Below the pieces are notes generated by a model. The model was not told the origin of the DNA and searched no databases. It saw only the letters and a list, made by a program, of their open reading frames with translations. The position numbers were made by a program, and so were the translations under genes. From positions 7,624,632-7,688,631 of the forward strand of contig NC_133933.1 of NCBI RefSeq assembly GCF_031877795.1: a stretch of DNA of 64,000 nt. Reading direction: 5' to 3'. Every line of letters begins with the position of its first letter. Positions within the stretch are counted from its first letter, which is position 1. Source of the stretch: Strix aluco (lineage: Eukaryota; Chordata; Aves; Strigiformes; Strigidae). Of this stretch, positions 1-12,500 are shown piece by piece.

Positions 1-3000
1 TTCATTTCTGTTGCATTCCCAACAGAAGCAATAAGCATAATGAACATCTCTTAGAGGAATAGCAGTGTGCAATGTCTAATAAAATGTTGACCTCATTGAA
101 GTCACCGGTAGTTTTTCCATTAAGTTCAGAGCAATCAGAAATTTGGCAGATCATATAAATAACAGGTTTGTAATGTTTGTTCTACTGTGTATTCCTTTTT
201 TTGAATCATCACCGTAAGAGGCATAGGCTTCCTAGCTTGAACTGAGCAAATAATGACACCAAGATCTGTGGAAACGTGACTGCCTGGGATAACATGTTTT
301 ACTGTGGAACAGGAGCTTGTATTTGATGAAACTTCAGCCACTTCCAGTGCTGTGTAGCTGTTGTTTGGTGAAAGTTTAGTGGATACCTCAGTCACACATC
401 CCCTGTGCTGTCGTTACTCATAAGCTTTGTTGTAGATGAGGGATCATTGGAAATGTTCTGCAGGCAGGTTGTGGTCTGGACTTTATTAAAGGAGATTAAT
501 CTCTCTTTGAATATGTACAAAGGAGAGCACAAAGGCTGTGCTGTGTTCAAGGACTTCATAATTTCAATGCTAGCACATGTTTTTTACAATTACTTCTTGT
601 GAGAAACTAAATCACTTTAATTCAGTGGCACTTAACTCGGTTGCTGAATTAGTCGACAGTGATACCGTGTCTGACTGATGTAGTTGCGGATCTTTCTTTC
701 AGTCAGCTAAGGATGTCTAGGACATTTCTTAAATTTATGCATCCAGTAAATTACTGTAAAAACATTAGCTATTATCAAATATACTAATCTTTAAGACAGG
801 AACCTGGAATGATCACGTACTGTTGAAAAGCATAAATACCTGCAAAATGTAGTATGTGTGGATTTACATGAGAATGTCTATTCTGGAGATCTCACCTTCA
901 CTCCCTGAAATTTTCGATTTAGCTGTTCATTGGTTTTGCTGATTCCACATGGAATAAACAATGCAAACTTTTTAATTAATGCAAAAGCATATAAATTGGT
1001 CCATTAAAATCCCTGAGAACCCAGCATGTCTTGACGGATATTAGTCATATTATTAATACTCCCCTGGGATGTTCTCAAACTATGCTAATAAGGTCAGCAT
1101 GCAGCTGGAATAAAACAGAATCTTCAAGACCTTTTAACTTGTAAGGCATGTAAATCAACCTGCGTTTGCTTTTTGTGACAAAAGAAATGTAGATGATGGT
1201 TTGCGTTATGTTTTTTGAGTCTCTTCTCTGAAATTTTCACCTCCTTTTGATTCACCTGCAACGTCACTTTTATGTGTCGTTCACCTTCCATATTCATGCG
1301 ATTTAGGTGAAACACCAGTTGAGCAGTTGTTAAGGGCTTCTTGTCAGCTGAGAAACCTTTCAGAAGAAGGAAAATACGCAACCACTTTCTGTCTCATCTG
1401 TTTCAACTTCCAGTTCCTCTGTATCACCAGATTAGCTCTCCCTGTCCTCCCCTCTCCATAACCACCACGGACCAGGTCTGTCTGTTGTAGCTAACTCCCC
1501 AAACCATCTAAGCCACTTTGATTTCCCTCTTTGCAGAGCTGCAGTTTGCCTGGTTTGTAACAATAGATTGGTGTAACCTGTTAAAGTGGTCATCCTTAAT
1601 ACCCTGCCAAGTTTGTTTTATGAGTGCTGTTAAAACCATATGTCCAGTATTCCTGCATTTTGCTGTCAGCATTGCTGATAGTTGATCATTTTTTAATGCC
1701 TCTGACTGTGATGCCTTTGTGGTCACAGAGCACGATGTGGGTGCCGACTCCTGCTAGCCACGCACAGCAGCAGGGGAGTGTTTGCTCTCCCAGTGCAAGT
1801 GGCTGCTCTTCACCCAGACCATGTCATGTCAAATGACTGGATTCCAGTGACTGCTGAGTTTGTACTGCAAACTATAGGTTTTCTTACACTGATGGGAAAA
1901 ATTGTCCCTTATCCACCATATGCCACTTAAGAGACCTATATGCTGGGCATGATCTGAATCCTGCCTACTGTGTTTAGTGGGAGAGCCCGTGACAGATTTG
2001 GTAGACATTGGATTGAGCTCATTGACAGAAGCAAGAGGGCTTAGTTCCCCTTCTCTTCCAGCTCATCCCTCCAAGAGGCTGTAAGTGCTGACTGCCATCA
2101 AAACACTGCAAACACAACCTTTACTGCAGCTCAGCACCCAGCACACATTTGATGTACCGACAGACTTGTCAGTTATTTCTTACAGGAATATAACTAAGAA
2201 TAATGGACCTGAACCTTGTTTCTCTGCTGCCAGCTTTATAGCTCTATTACTCTCAACTTCAGTAGGTCACACTAATACATAATCAAAGTATCTGAAGGGG
2301 GAAAAAAATCCATGTATTGGAAAGGGCATGCGGGCCAGGCTTTTAATAAAATGGAACACTAAAGCTAGATGAAATCTGTGCTCACAGTATTTTTCAGTAA
2401 AAGTCATTGCCCAATTTGTATTTGCTATTACAGTAAAATAATCCAACAGCTCACACATCTCTAGCCACTCAGATGCCAAGTTTTTTTCTTTTTTTCCCCC
2501 CGAATTAAAGAAATCAAGGAGTTCGTTCCATAGTCTGAAGCTTTAAAGCTTTAAATTTGCTACTTGCCCTGAAAATTTTTAACAGTAACTAGCTGTTTAT
2601 TTTTATTTTACTAATTTAATTGTCTTAGCAATATGCCTCCCTATGAACATTCAGTACCCCCTCAGTATGTTGTAGGTATAGCTTAAAGATTCTTGTGCAC
2701 CCCCTCTGAAAATTAAGGAATGTTTGAGCAGAAATAGGTTTCATTTTTGTGTAGGTTAACTTGCTTTTGCTTTCAGAACTCTGGCTCTAAGTAATTAACA
2801 ACTGGTGATGTACTTCAGGTTTCCTCCACATCAACCTAAAAATTATGGAGCAGGCTAAGAATGCCATGAGGTGAATTGTGAAGCAGCCTCTTTATTATAA
2901 GCACAAGTTCATTTGGCTGCTTGCTTTTTAATAAAGTCTCATGCCTGCTTCAATTTCTTATGCTTTTTCCTATGTCAGATGAAGATGCAGGGGAGAGGAA

Positions 3001-6000
3001 ATGGAGGGTATTTCAATAAGCTAGTCTTCTTTATAAAACTTGGTTAGGAAAAAAAATAATTCTCCACTTCTTAAAAATTCTCCTCAGCCTAAATTCTCTG
3101 AGTTTGTGATTCTTTTTTGGTCCTGTTTGACTATATACCTCTGAGCCAAGCATTATCAAACAGCCGCAGAGAGTTAGATGTCATTTAGCTGGATGGATTT
3201 GAACTTTGATTTTTTTTTTTTTAATTGTTTATTGGGAAAACATTCAACAGTCTTGGTACCTGAGAATGGAATTGATAATTTCTTCTGTCTGAAGCTTAAA
3301 AAAGTTTGTGCTTAGATCTACCTGTGTGGTATGCAACACTGTGGTACTGCCCAGGTGCTTTTTCCCCATGTGGAATAGTTTGTTTAGCCACAGTCTTTCT
3401 TTTTGAAGATGCTCCCATGCTGAAGAGCACCAGCCAGCAATGTAACTCGTGGTGGTTTTCTGATTTTGTCTGGAGGGGAAGTAGGAAGGAAATTAATGGG
3501 GGAAAAAAGTAAAATCAGAGGTTGTGTGACGTTGCAGTGCCAAGTGATATGTAGAGAGGATCCTCAGTTACTTGACAAAGGAAATCTGTTTAATGTAGAA
3601 AAAGAACATAATGTAAGATGATCTTGGTGAAGCTATTTTTCCTCATAACTGTAACTTTAAAAATAATGTTGCCTTAATGAAGATAAATATAAATGTTAAC
3701 ATGAGACTCTTATGGTTTTTTTTTTTTTCCCTGCATTTTTTGTTTGTTTGTTTTTAAACCTAAGCAGTGAAGAAGTTTCAGCTTTCCAAAATAAGAAGTT
3801 ACATCAGGTGGGACAGCCAGTGCTTCTTCCTGTAAATTCTAATGACTGGATTGTTAGAATTGTTACTGCTTGTTACCTCAACTGTTTTTACTGTTTTAAA
3901 TTAATCAGTCATCACCTGTTGTTTGTAGTCATTTTATCCTCTTTTGGCTGTAATGCCACTAGTTTTTCTTTTGACCTAATCCCAGATGGTTGATGAATGT
4001 TGAAGTAAGAGCTTTTTCAGTGATAACTTCAAAATGAAATCACCATTGTGGTGTGCTCTGTACTTGCTCATTGTGTGGCCAGGCAGGGCCTCTGGTGAAA
4101 ACCTGGAACTGGAATACCAGGAGAGTTTATGGGCACCTCAGGTAATATTCAGGACCCAGCACACTTCTCTATTGCATCCATTTCAAGTGATGCTCTGATG
4201 TGTTAGTTGATGACTGTTTTGAAAAGGAGGACGGCAGAAGAGTGTGCTGCAGTCTTATTAATTATTCAAGATCTGGCTGGTGTTGTCTGGCTGAGCATTT
4301 TTACTTTTATTATGTACCTGTAAGAACTGGGTAAAAGGTTTAAGTTTCTGGAGGGAGATGATGATATTCACCAGCAGTGAATTTGCTCTTTAAGGTTAAT
4401 ATTTTTGAACACAGCCTATTACTTTGTGGATATCTTCTCGGTGTTGACAAGGTCTTGAATGCAGCTCTGAATTTGTTGGCCAGTAATATAGGACATGTAA
4501 ATTAGTTAATGTAGAGGCAGAGCTATTTAAGAGTTGCAGGTTTTTTTCATTTCCATTTTTAAAAAAAATCACAAACCAAAACAAAATAGAACCGCGTGCT
4601 TCCCGTGGCAGAGAGGAGAGGGCTTACTGTATGACTACTGACTTAGCAACAGTGCCTCTTTTTCATTAATGAACTTTAAGCCTTATAGCACCTCTCCTAG
4701 GGAAAAATATCACGTTGCCTCCTTCTTTGCCTCCTGGTAAGCATATTCTATTTTCTTGTGTGTACAAAACTGAATTTCATTTTTCCACAACATGACGTCG
4801 GTGATATTTAGTACAGTTTCTCTGAGATGTTATATGTTGTAATTTGAGCCCAGGGGTTTGCTCACTCTTTGGATCAGTAAAGAAATCAAAGAAGCAAAAG
4901 GTATCTTTCTGCATCAGATCTCTAAGGATTTGCAGTTGCCTGAGGAGGGTAAGACCAGATGCCACCTGTGTTAAAAATGTTTCTCTCCTTTTAAAAGATA
5001 CAAATCTCTGGGCTAAATTCACCAGTGATACAACCTGATGAATAGAATCAGACTGTGACCAGCGGGACACGTGTCTTTAATTGTTTGTCTCCTGCGCTAG
5101 CATGTGAGCATAGGTACATTTCTTGAGTTACAGAGAAAGGGAGAAGTGTATGGAATTACGCTTCAGAGGCTTGCTGCATTATTCAAGATACATTATTTTA
5201 TTACAGATCTGAGCAACACATGGGACAACTGATTTATTGTTATTGTCATATTTTACATAATGAATATTTTACACAGAAGATTTTACTGCATGTATTTTAA
5301 AAAGTACAGGGCAATTCTTTGGAAAATGCCAGGCTAAGCTTATTTTTAAGGAAAGTAGAATTTTACACACAGGCAAAAATAATCTATTTGTGTTTTGATA
5401 TACAAGCCATTACTTAATAAATGATTGAAAGAATCTCATCATCTGATCCAGTACTCTTCTGTTAGCATCTTATTTGGGGTAGAGGCTAGAAAGCAAAAAT
5501 AGTGATATGCCTTAAAATACAATACCATTCCTTTCTGTAATGGCATTTTTATTATATAATAGACATTATTTATAAGTAATTGTGTATAGAAGGTGACTGA
5601 TAAACATCAGAAACATCAAGTTCAAATCGCTTTGCAACAATGAACTGGTTTTGACTGAACAGGAGGGGTAGGATTCATCTCGTTCTAACACAGTAAGCCT
5701 AATGACTAATCTAAGGTTAAATGACAATGTATGATCAGTGCCTAAGAGTGGTGGCTTGAGTTGCTCCCTGGAGAAGAAGACCAGGCAACTATCTCAGATA
5801 TCAAAAACCAAGTATTAGACACTTCAAGTCTAAGAGAAGTAACTGCCAATAGACTAGTTTGGCATTAAAACTGGAAACTGAATCACCTGAATTGAAAACC
5901 ACAATGTTTTCATTTCAGTGTGCTGTTGCAGATCCTCTTTTGCACTGCTTTGATTGCCATCTCCTGGGTTCCTACCTTGATTAAATCTCCATGTTAGCAA

Positions 6001-6172
6001 TAAATTCCCTCTTGCTGTCTACTGGGGAGTCCAGCCAGTGGAGGAGGATGGCAGACCACGGATTTTAATATTCAGTTCCCAAAACACAAGATGAAATATG
6101 TTAGCTATTCACTGAAGCAGTTCCCTTTTTGGTCCAGTGTTGAAGCTGATTTAATTTCTCAATGGTTTATGC

Positions 6173-6179
<7 letters not shown>

Positions 6180-6204
<25 letters not shown>
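6180..6204. repeat. A25 homopolymer
   Basis: Uninterrupted run of A followed by GAAAAAGAATAAGG. It could be the tail of a retrotransposed sequence, but no source sequence is recognised immediately upstream. Confidence 0.9.
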
Positions 6205-6205
<1 letters not shown>

Positions 6206-7659
6206 AAAAAGAATAAGGTTGAGGCTTAGATATTTGGGGATTTGATCTTTAAATTAGCAACTTGAAGCAGTCCGTTTGTACTTGTCGCTGCTGTTTCATT
6301 ACCCGTTCCACTGCTTCCATAGTGTGGGCGGAATATTCCTTCATGAAGCTGAAACTTGCTGTCTTTTCTCAAAGACCCTAATGAAGATAAATTTTGCAGT
6401 CAGCAGTTGTTTTCTTTCCAAGAATTCTTCTTAATTTTGTACTTTGTGGATGGTTCCTGCTACATTAGATATCTTTTTCGTTTGAGTGCAGTGATCCAAA
6501 AATCAAGCGAATAAGAGCTACGGGATGTGGAAGAGTGCTGCACAACTTTGTTTATAGCCTGCCTAAAGCAACCTTTCCATAAGCTGACATTTGGTTACAT
6601 GGGACATAGAGCAGAGCTGCAGTCTGCTGGAGGGTTGGCTGAATCATTCATGCTGGAATCCCTTTGCCTCTTGCTGCTCTGGACACGAGTGGTATGTCTG
6701 CACAGCTAGAAGGGCTTTTCCATCCATAATTCTTTGCACGAGGGAATTCTAGGGTTAAAAGCAGTTCATACCATGAGGTGCTTGCATGTCTGATGATGTC
6801 CTGAAAAATCAGCCTCACCAGACCCCCTTTGAGCTTAGGGTCTATGTAAGTAGGACTGAATTTCTTCCAGATGGGAAAAAAACCACAGCTGACCTACGAC
6901 TGAGTTTAAATTCTCATCTGTACAATAGAGTGAAAACTTAAGTTCTGACTGAGTAAGAAGCTGGCAATATATTGAACTAATTATCTTTAGTGCTGAGTTA
7001 GACCATACCTACCTGAAAGAAATGATCTGAAATCACTGGAACTAAGCTTAGTTGTTTGCAGTCTGCATGGTTTTCAGACCATGTCTAGTCCAAGGCAATA
7101 GTTTGAGAAAGTTTCTTTAATTTGTGATTGAAGTGCATTTCTCTCCAAAGGTTACCAAGCTAGACACTGCGACAGAGTAGGTTTTATCTGCTAATGAAAT
7201 TAATCAGAGAGAGTCATCGTTTCTATTTTGACTTCACCGTAGGATGAAGTTCTCCAGCTTGTCCTGCTGGGAGTAGATGCTGCACTCATTAATGAAGAAC
7301 AGGACTGGATCTTCTGTTGACAGGCTCATTTCTTTTTACTGCCATGTATCGGATGAAACTTGGCCCCTTGCACAAATCCTTGTCACAGCTCCCCTGACAC
7401 TGCAGAATCCAAACTTCCTCTGTGACATTAAGGTGGGATGTCTTTTGCCAGGTGCACTGGGTGAGGCCCAGAGTCTTTTAGCTCAGGATCCTGCCTCCAG
7501 CGGCAGCCAGTAGTGGATGCTTGGGGCGCAGTATGGTCACCACATCAGAGACTGTGTGGTATCTACCTGATTATGGCCTCCCAGCTCCTAGCATTCACCA
7601 TTTTATGGGCTGTTGGAGAAGGAGGAAGCACAGCATCTAATACCCCTTCCAGATTTATC

Positions 7660-7970
7660 TTGCGCTGATTTGTCTAACCATTTTTTGATTTCACTCGGGG
7701 TTTTAACCTCTGTATTGCTGGGGGGCACTGAATTTTGTAACTCATTACATGTTCTGTGGAAAAGTACTTCTTGTTTTCCGCTGCTTCTAAATTTCCCACT
7801 GATAATTTCTATGGATTCCCACTAGTTCTTGTGTTATGAGAAGCAGTAAATAATAACTCCCTGTCCAGCTTCTCTGTGCTATTCATGATTTATAGACCAC
7901 TGTCAAATTCCCCTTCTTTCCCTGGCTGAAAAGTCAGGTTCTGTTTACTCTTAGCTCATACAAATCTATG
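7660..7970 (-). mobile_element. Old CR1-like LINE fragment (antisense)
   Basis: Diverged sequence that reads like the antisense 3' region of an ancient sauropsid CR1 family: AAGTACTTCTTGTTTTC, then CTAGTTCTTGTGTTATGAGA at about 7823-7842, AGTAAATAATAACTCCCTGT, TTCATGATTTATAGACC, and CTGAAAAGTCAGG. These blocks occur in the same order in CR1 copies I know from turtles and crocodilians. It is much more degraded than the other CR1 copies here, and the borders are approximate. Confidence 0.6.
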
Positions 7971-9442
7971 CCATTCAAAGTGCTGTATAAGCAGTTGTGG
8001 TAATTAAAAGAGGTGAATTAAACATACACCTTAGAGACTTTGAAGCACTGAGAATTTGTGGCTATAGCTGACATTATTGGAAGGCATCTTCAGGCTGAAA
8101 ATCAGGGCCTTAGTTTACAGATATGGAGAAATCAATAAGGATACTCACAAAGGGATTCAGCTATGTGTGAGCTGGAGAACAGCATCAAGCCACGTGATAG
8201 GCATTCTGCAAATCTCTGCTCCATTCAAATGCTGCAAAACATTTGTTGTCTATGTTGAATATAAGCAACCAGACTTTCTGAAATGATTCACCCAAAAAAA
8301 TCACTGTACAGTAACTTGAAAGATACTTAGTTTTACCCTCCAAGGATCAAGGACAATGTTGTCCCCATTTCATTCTGGCACAAGTTTTTGGGAGTTAAGG
8401 GGCTTTGAATGCAAAATGCAAAGACTTTGGTGCTACCAATGGACTGTCTATTCCTGTACCCCAGGAACTGAGAATCTGCTGAAGGGGAATGTTTTTAGGA
8501 GCAAATCTATTCATACACGAGTCTCAAATTATCTTCAGTAGCATGCTCAGCCAAATCATAAAAAGAATACAAGTACACATTAATTAAGAATTAACATAAT
8601 TCTGTTCCTTGAGTATGGTGTTTATTAAAATATAAACTCTGTGAACATACACTTGAGAGGAAGATTCTAAATATTTTTAAAAGCTTAATTTTCAGTCACC
8701 CTTCATTTATTTTTTCATTAAGAGAGAAGAAAGAAGATGGCACTTGACTTTCTAAAACTTTCCATTTGCTTCTCAGATACAGCATCAAAAAGTTGCTGAG
8801 TGTCCTTAACTCTGCTGATAGGGCAAAAATCAGGAATGATTGAGATTTATATGAAAAGCAGAGACATGGGATGACATTTTCAAAAGCTCCCAAAAGCTGC
8901 ATTTGTGAATCTGTTCAGACAACTAAAGGACCAAGAAAATATGCAAAGGGATTTTCAGGCATATATGCTGACCATTAATGCAGTTTTCACATTTGAATTT
9001 TGAGAAATTTACATTCTTAGGCATTGAAATGCTTTTAGAAATCTGACTGTTTGCTGTAGTACGACAAAAGAGTTTTTCAAAAATTATTCTATGATGGAAG
9101 ACCCAAGTGTCTGGTCACTTCCACCACTGTTTGGAAAATAGGTTTTAACCTTTGTCCTGCCACACCAAGTAGCGTAACACCTAAATACTCTTATAAGTGT
9201 TGGTGAACAGTCCCTCAGTAGTAACCTGAGCTCTCACACCACCTCACAATTAGCCACACTGTTTGGAAATACTAATGGTCCTCAGGAGGCTTTGCGCTCC
9301 AGAAAGCATCTTTCCCCAGGCTTGCTGGTGTGGTAAATGGCACAGCACAACAGGGACTGGTCTGTGTCCAGACACATCGCACAGAATGAAGAGAATAAAC
9401 CTGTTTTTCTGCTGACTTACTGAACTTCTTTGTGTTTTGCAG

Positions 9443-9519
9443 AATGCCAAAGCCAGCTATGACTTCAGCAGTAACGATCCCTACCCCTACCCCCGCTACA
9501 CAGATGACTGGTTTAACAG
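9443..9519 (+). CDS. PCSK2: PCSK2 exon 6: catalytic domain between Asp and His
   Basis: 77 nt encoding residues equivalent to human 182-206 plus two bases of Ser207. The peptide begins NAKASYDFSSNDPYPYPRY and ends DDWFN-S. It lies in the subtilisin-like domain just before the catalytic histidine. The DPYPYPRY stretch is characteristic of PC2, and a tyrosine in it has been implicated in 7B2 binding (from memory of the literature). The acceptor is a short pyrimidine-rich tract ending TTTTGCAG and the donor is AACAG|GTAAAT. The only clear difference from human that I see is Lys instead of Glu at the third residue. Confidence 0.96.
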
Positions 9520-12500
9520 GTAAATGGATTTTGATCAGCCAGCTCTTCACTTTGATTTGCTTAAGAAATTATAAGTATTTGCTGGTATTTGTGGAATGCC
9601 TGTTTTCTGCTAAATTCAGAGGTTGCCAGAATAGAAGCTGCAGTCTCACTATTGCTTGAAAATTAGAGGTTACTTACGACTTCATTTTTTTAGATAACCT
9701 CTAAATAGCACTGAACAACCATTTTATAGTTTATAAATGAAGTTGCTGCTTCAGAAGAGTATATATTTAAATCATTTGAATGGGTGATAGCCACATACCT
9801 TTTTCTGTCAGCTATCTTACAACGTTATGGTAACCAAATCTGTATAGACTGGTTTCCCATCTACTGTGTCTGAGGCAGTATCACTGCTAGCTAATTTTAA
9901 GGGGAGCAAGCTGGAAATAGAAAAAGGCTTTGGGGTGAAAAAAGTCTTTTCATCCGACTGTAGACTCAGAAGGCAGAAAAGCAGCATGGTGTAGAATGAC
10001 CAGTTTAAAAACAATTAAATCTTAAGTTCTGAATCATTTATCTGTCTTTTCACCTTGATTTAAGGGCAGTATACATGGGTAGCATTTCAGGGCTGATTCT
10101 GAGATATTTCTAGCTGCTAGAGGAATTAAAGTACGTACACTGACTGGGAACCTGTTCTGTTGTGTTTACAAACCTGGAATCAGCAGTGCAGCTGTTCTTG
10201 TTGTGTTATTTCTCCTGAACACAGGAGATTGCCCAAGACCAACTTTGTCCTCAATATGTTCTGAATTTAGCCAGTTTCCAGCAGAAGTTCTGTTTCTCAA
10301 TGTATGGTATAAATAAGAATGGCCCAAAAGACAAGGCTTCAGATTTTAGAAAGTGTGACTATTTTTGTTTCCCTGAACTAATTTTTTCTTAAAATGGAAC
10401 AGAAACACATTTTGACATTTTTTTGAAAAGCACATGTGCCCTGAGTTCTGCATCTGTCCCATGAAAAGGCCCTTTCTGTCAGGCTCCTAGCAAGATGTTA
10501 ATGTACTCAAGAGTGCAGAGTCCAAGGCACACCTATAATGTGTGTTTACTACCTGGTGATCTCAGCGTCCAGCATCTCTGGCTGTGCACCATAGTCCCCA
10601 GGGTCTCAGGCAGGTTATGGCTTGGATTTACAAAAATTGTTCCAGGATGTTTACAGTGAAATTTCCCAATGCCTTCTAGATGGGTAAGTATAATTGCTGT
10701 TGCCAGCTTTTACATAGCAGCACCACTGAGGATTTGAAAACTTTTACAGGTTTCAGGGGTCAGTCTTCTTATCAAAAATTATTTCAGGCCTATTTGATGT
10801 TGTTTTCATCTCTAACTTAGTATGGCTGTATGGATGGCCTCTGAGTTTTGTGGGGGGTTTTTTGTTTTTTATTTCTAAAGAAATCAATTTTAGTTCTGTC
10901 AGAGTGACACAACAAAGAGGTGGAGCAGCTGTGCTTCCACCTCAGACACAGGCTTCCTGGGACGGATCAAACAGATTTAGGAGCTGTGATGTCCTTCTTT
11001 GAAGTCCTGCCGTTTTTCAGCCAAAGCAAGATGCCAGTGAGATTTCTCCTTCATTTCCGGAAGGGACATCTGACACTTTTAAACTAGTATGAATCCAATT
11101 AGTGAATGGAAAGTTGGAGAAAGACTAGGGCTCTAATTTGTGAAGGTCTGCTGCCTTTCTTGCTTTATTTATGCAAAGGATTTTTGTAGGAGAAAGATGT
11201 CACTTAGCTCTGGAGCAGCGCAGAGGAAAATTAAATTTAGCTTTAGTGCGTAATGGTAGCTTCTGTCATTTTCAGTGTGGAACTTCATAAAACTAAGTGT
11301 GTTCTGCCAAGCCCCATTAACACTGATTGTGCTGCTATCAAGTATTTCGTAGTGGGGCACGGTTTGCAGTCCTCACATGTTCTGTAAGGTGGCCCTGGAG
11401 GCAGAGTTACCTCCTGAAGTTTCTTAAAATGGGCTGCAGGCATCCCAGATGTGGCAAGGGTTATGGTCTCTGGCCCCAGGTGCCTCTGGCTAACTTCAAG
11501 CACCCAGTGAAGAATTGAGGGTGAGCAGCATGGTCACCTGTGACCCGATCTGTAATTTTTGAGAACATATGATTCAGGTTTTTAGAGAACTGCACCACTT
11601 TCTTTGTTTCTTTCCTTGAGGGAATGGGGAGCTCAAGTCAGCAAGTCAGGAGGAGCAAAGCAGTGCAGAAATTGCTTTGCAGATTTCCTTCATTATTCTT
11701 TTCAGAAAAAAAATGATGCCTAGAAAGTATAGCATTCTTTGTCACAAACCTTGAGGTTTCTTTGGTGAGACAGGGAATTTTCTGCCTTGCAAGTTAAATC
11801 ACAGGAGCAACACATCCCTTTCCTGCCTGCACAATTTGAGAAGGCTTTAAAATGCAAGATTTCATGTTTTCTTCAGGCTAAGATGCAAACCAATACACCA
11901 TATCCAGCTGTTCAGGAGTAGTTGTGACTATGTTTTTCTCTGCATATTCCTTTGCTATGCTGTTAATCAAGCTGATGTGCTCATATATAAGCTATTGTCA
12001 TAACTTCTGACTCCTGAATTATTATTACTGGTAGGTTACAACTGTCTGCCTGTGACAGTCTGTCTATCCATATGTGTAGCTGCACAGGTGCGTCTGGATA
12101 GAGAGTAGTTACACAGAAAAGCCATTCAGAGAAACCTGCAATAAAGGCTCCATTTTGCTCAGTTTGCAGTCAGTGATCTATCTCCCATTGAATTTTATGC
12201 ATGCAGGAGGATCAGACTCAAAATAGGATAGCGTAATATCCCTTTTTCCATAAAGAATACATTTCTATGTGAGCAATTCAAGTGATTTGTGGAACAAGAA
12301 GCAGAGGACTGTTTTTTAAAGAGATGTACCAAGGGGCTTTTGTGAGCTGCCAGCTGCATGTGCAAAGTGTCATTAGACTTTAAGAAAAAAAAGGGAGAGG
12401 TTTTTGCATGGAGTATTTCATTAATCGCAGCTGCTCTGCTTATAAGCACAGACTCCCCTTCCACTTTATGCTTTTTAAGGCTGCTGGAAGCACTTTGGCC

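Larger units (their letters stand above)
1..9442 (+). other. PCSK2: PCSK2 intron (upstream part cut by window edge)
   Basis: Intron preceding the first visible exon. It contains an old CR1-like LINE fragment near 7660-7970, an A25 run at 6180-6204, and short T runs (about 3211-3222 and 3718-3729). I found no catalytic-Asp exon of PC2 and no coding segment with recognisable homology. Small open frames here lack splice context or protein similarity. Confidence 0.85.

Noticed and set aside
1..9442. PCSK2 exon 5 with the catalytic Asp
   Set aside because: No translation resembling the DDGIDYLHPDL region is present on the plus strand. The exon must lie upstream of the window.
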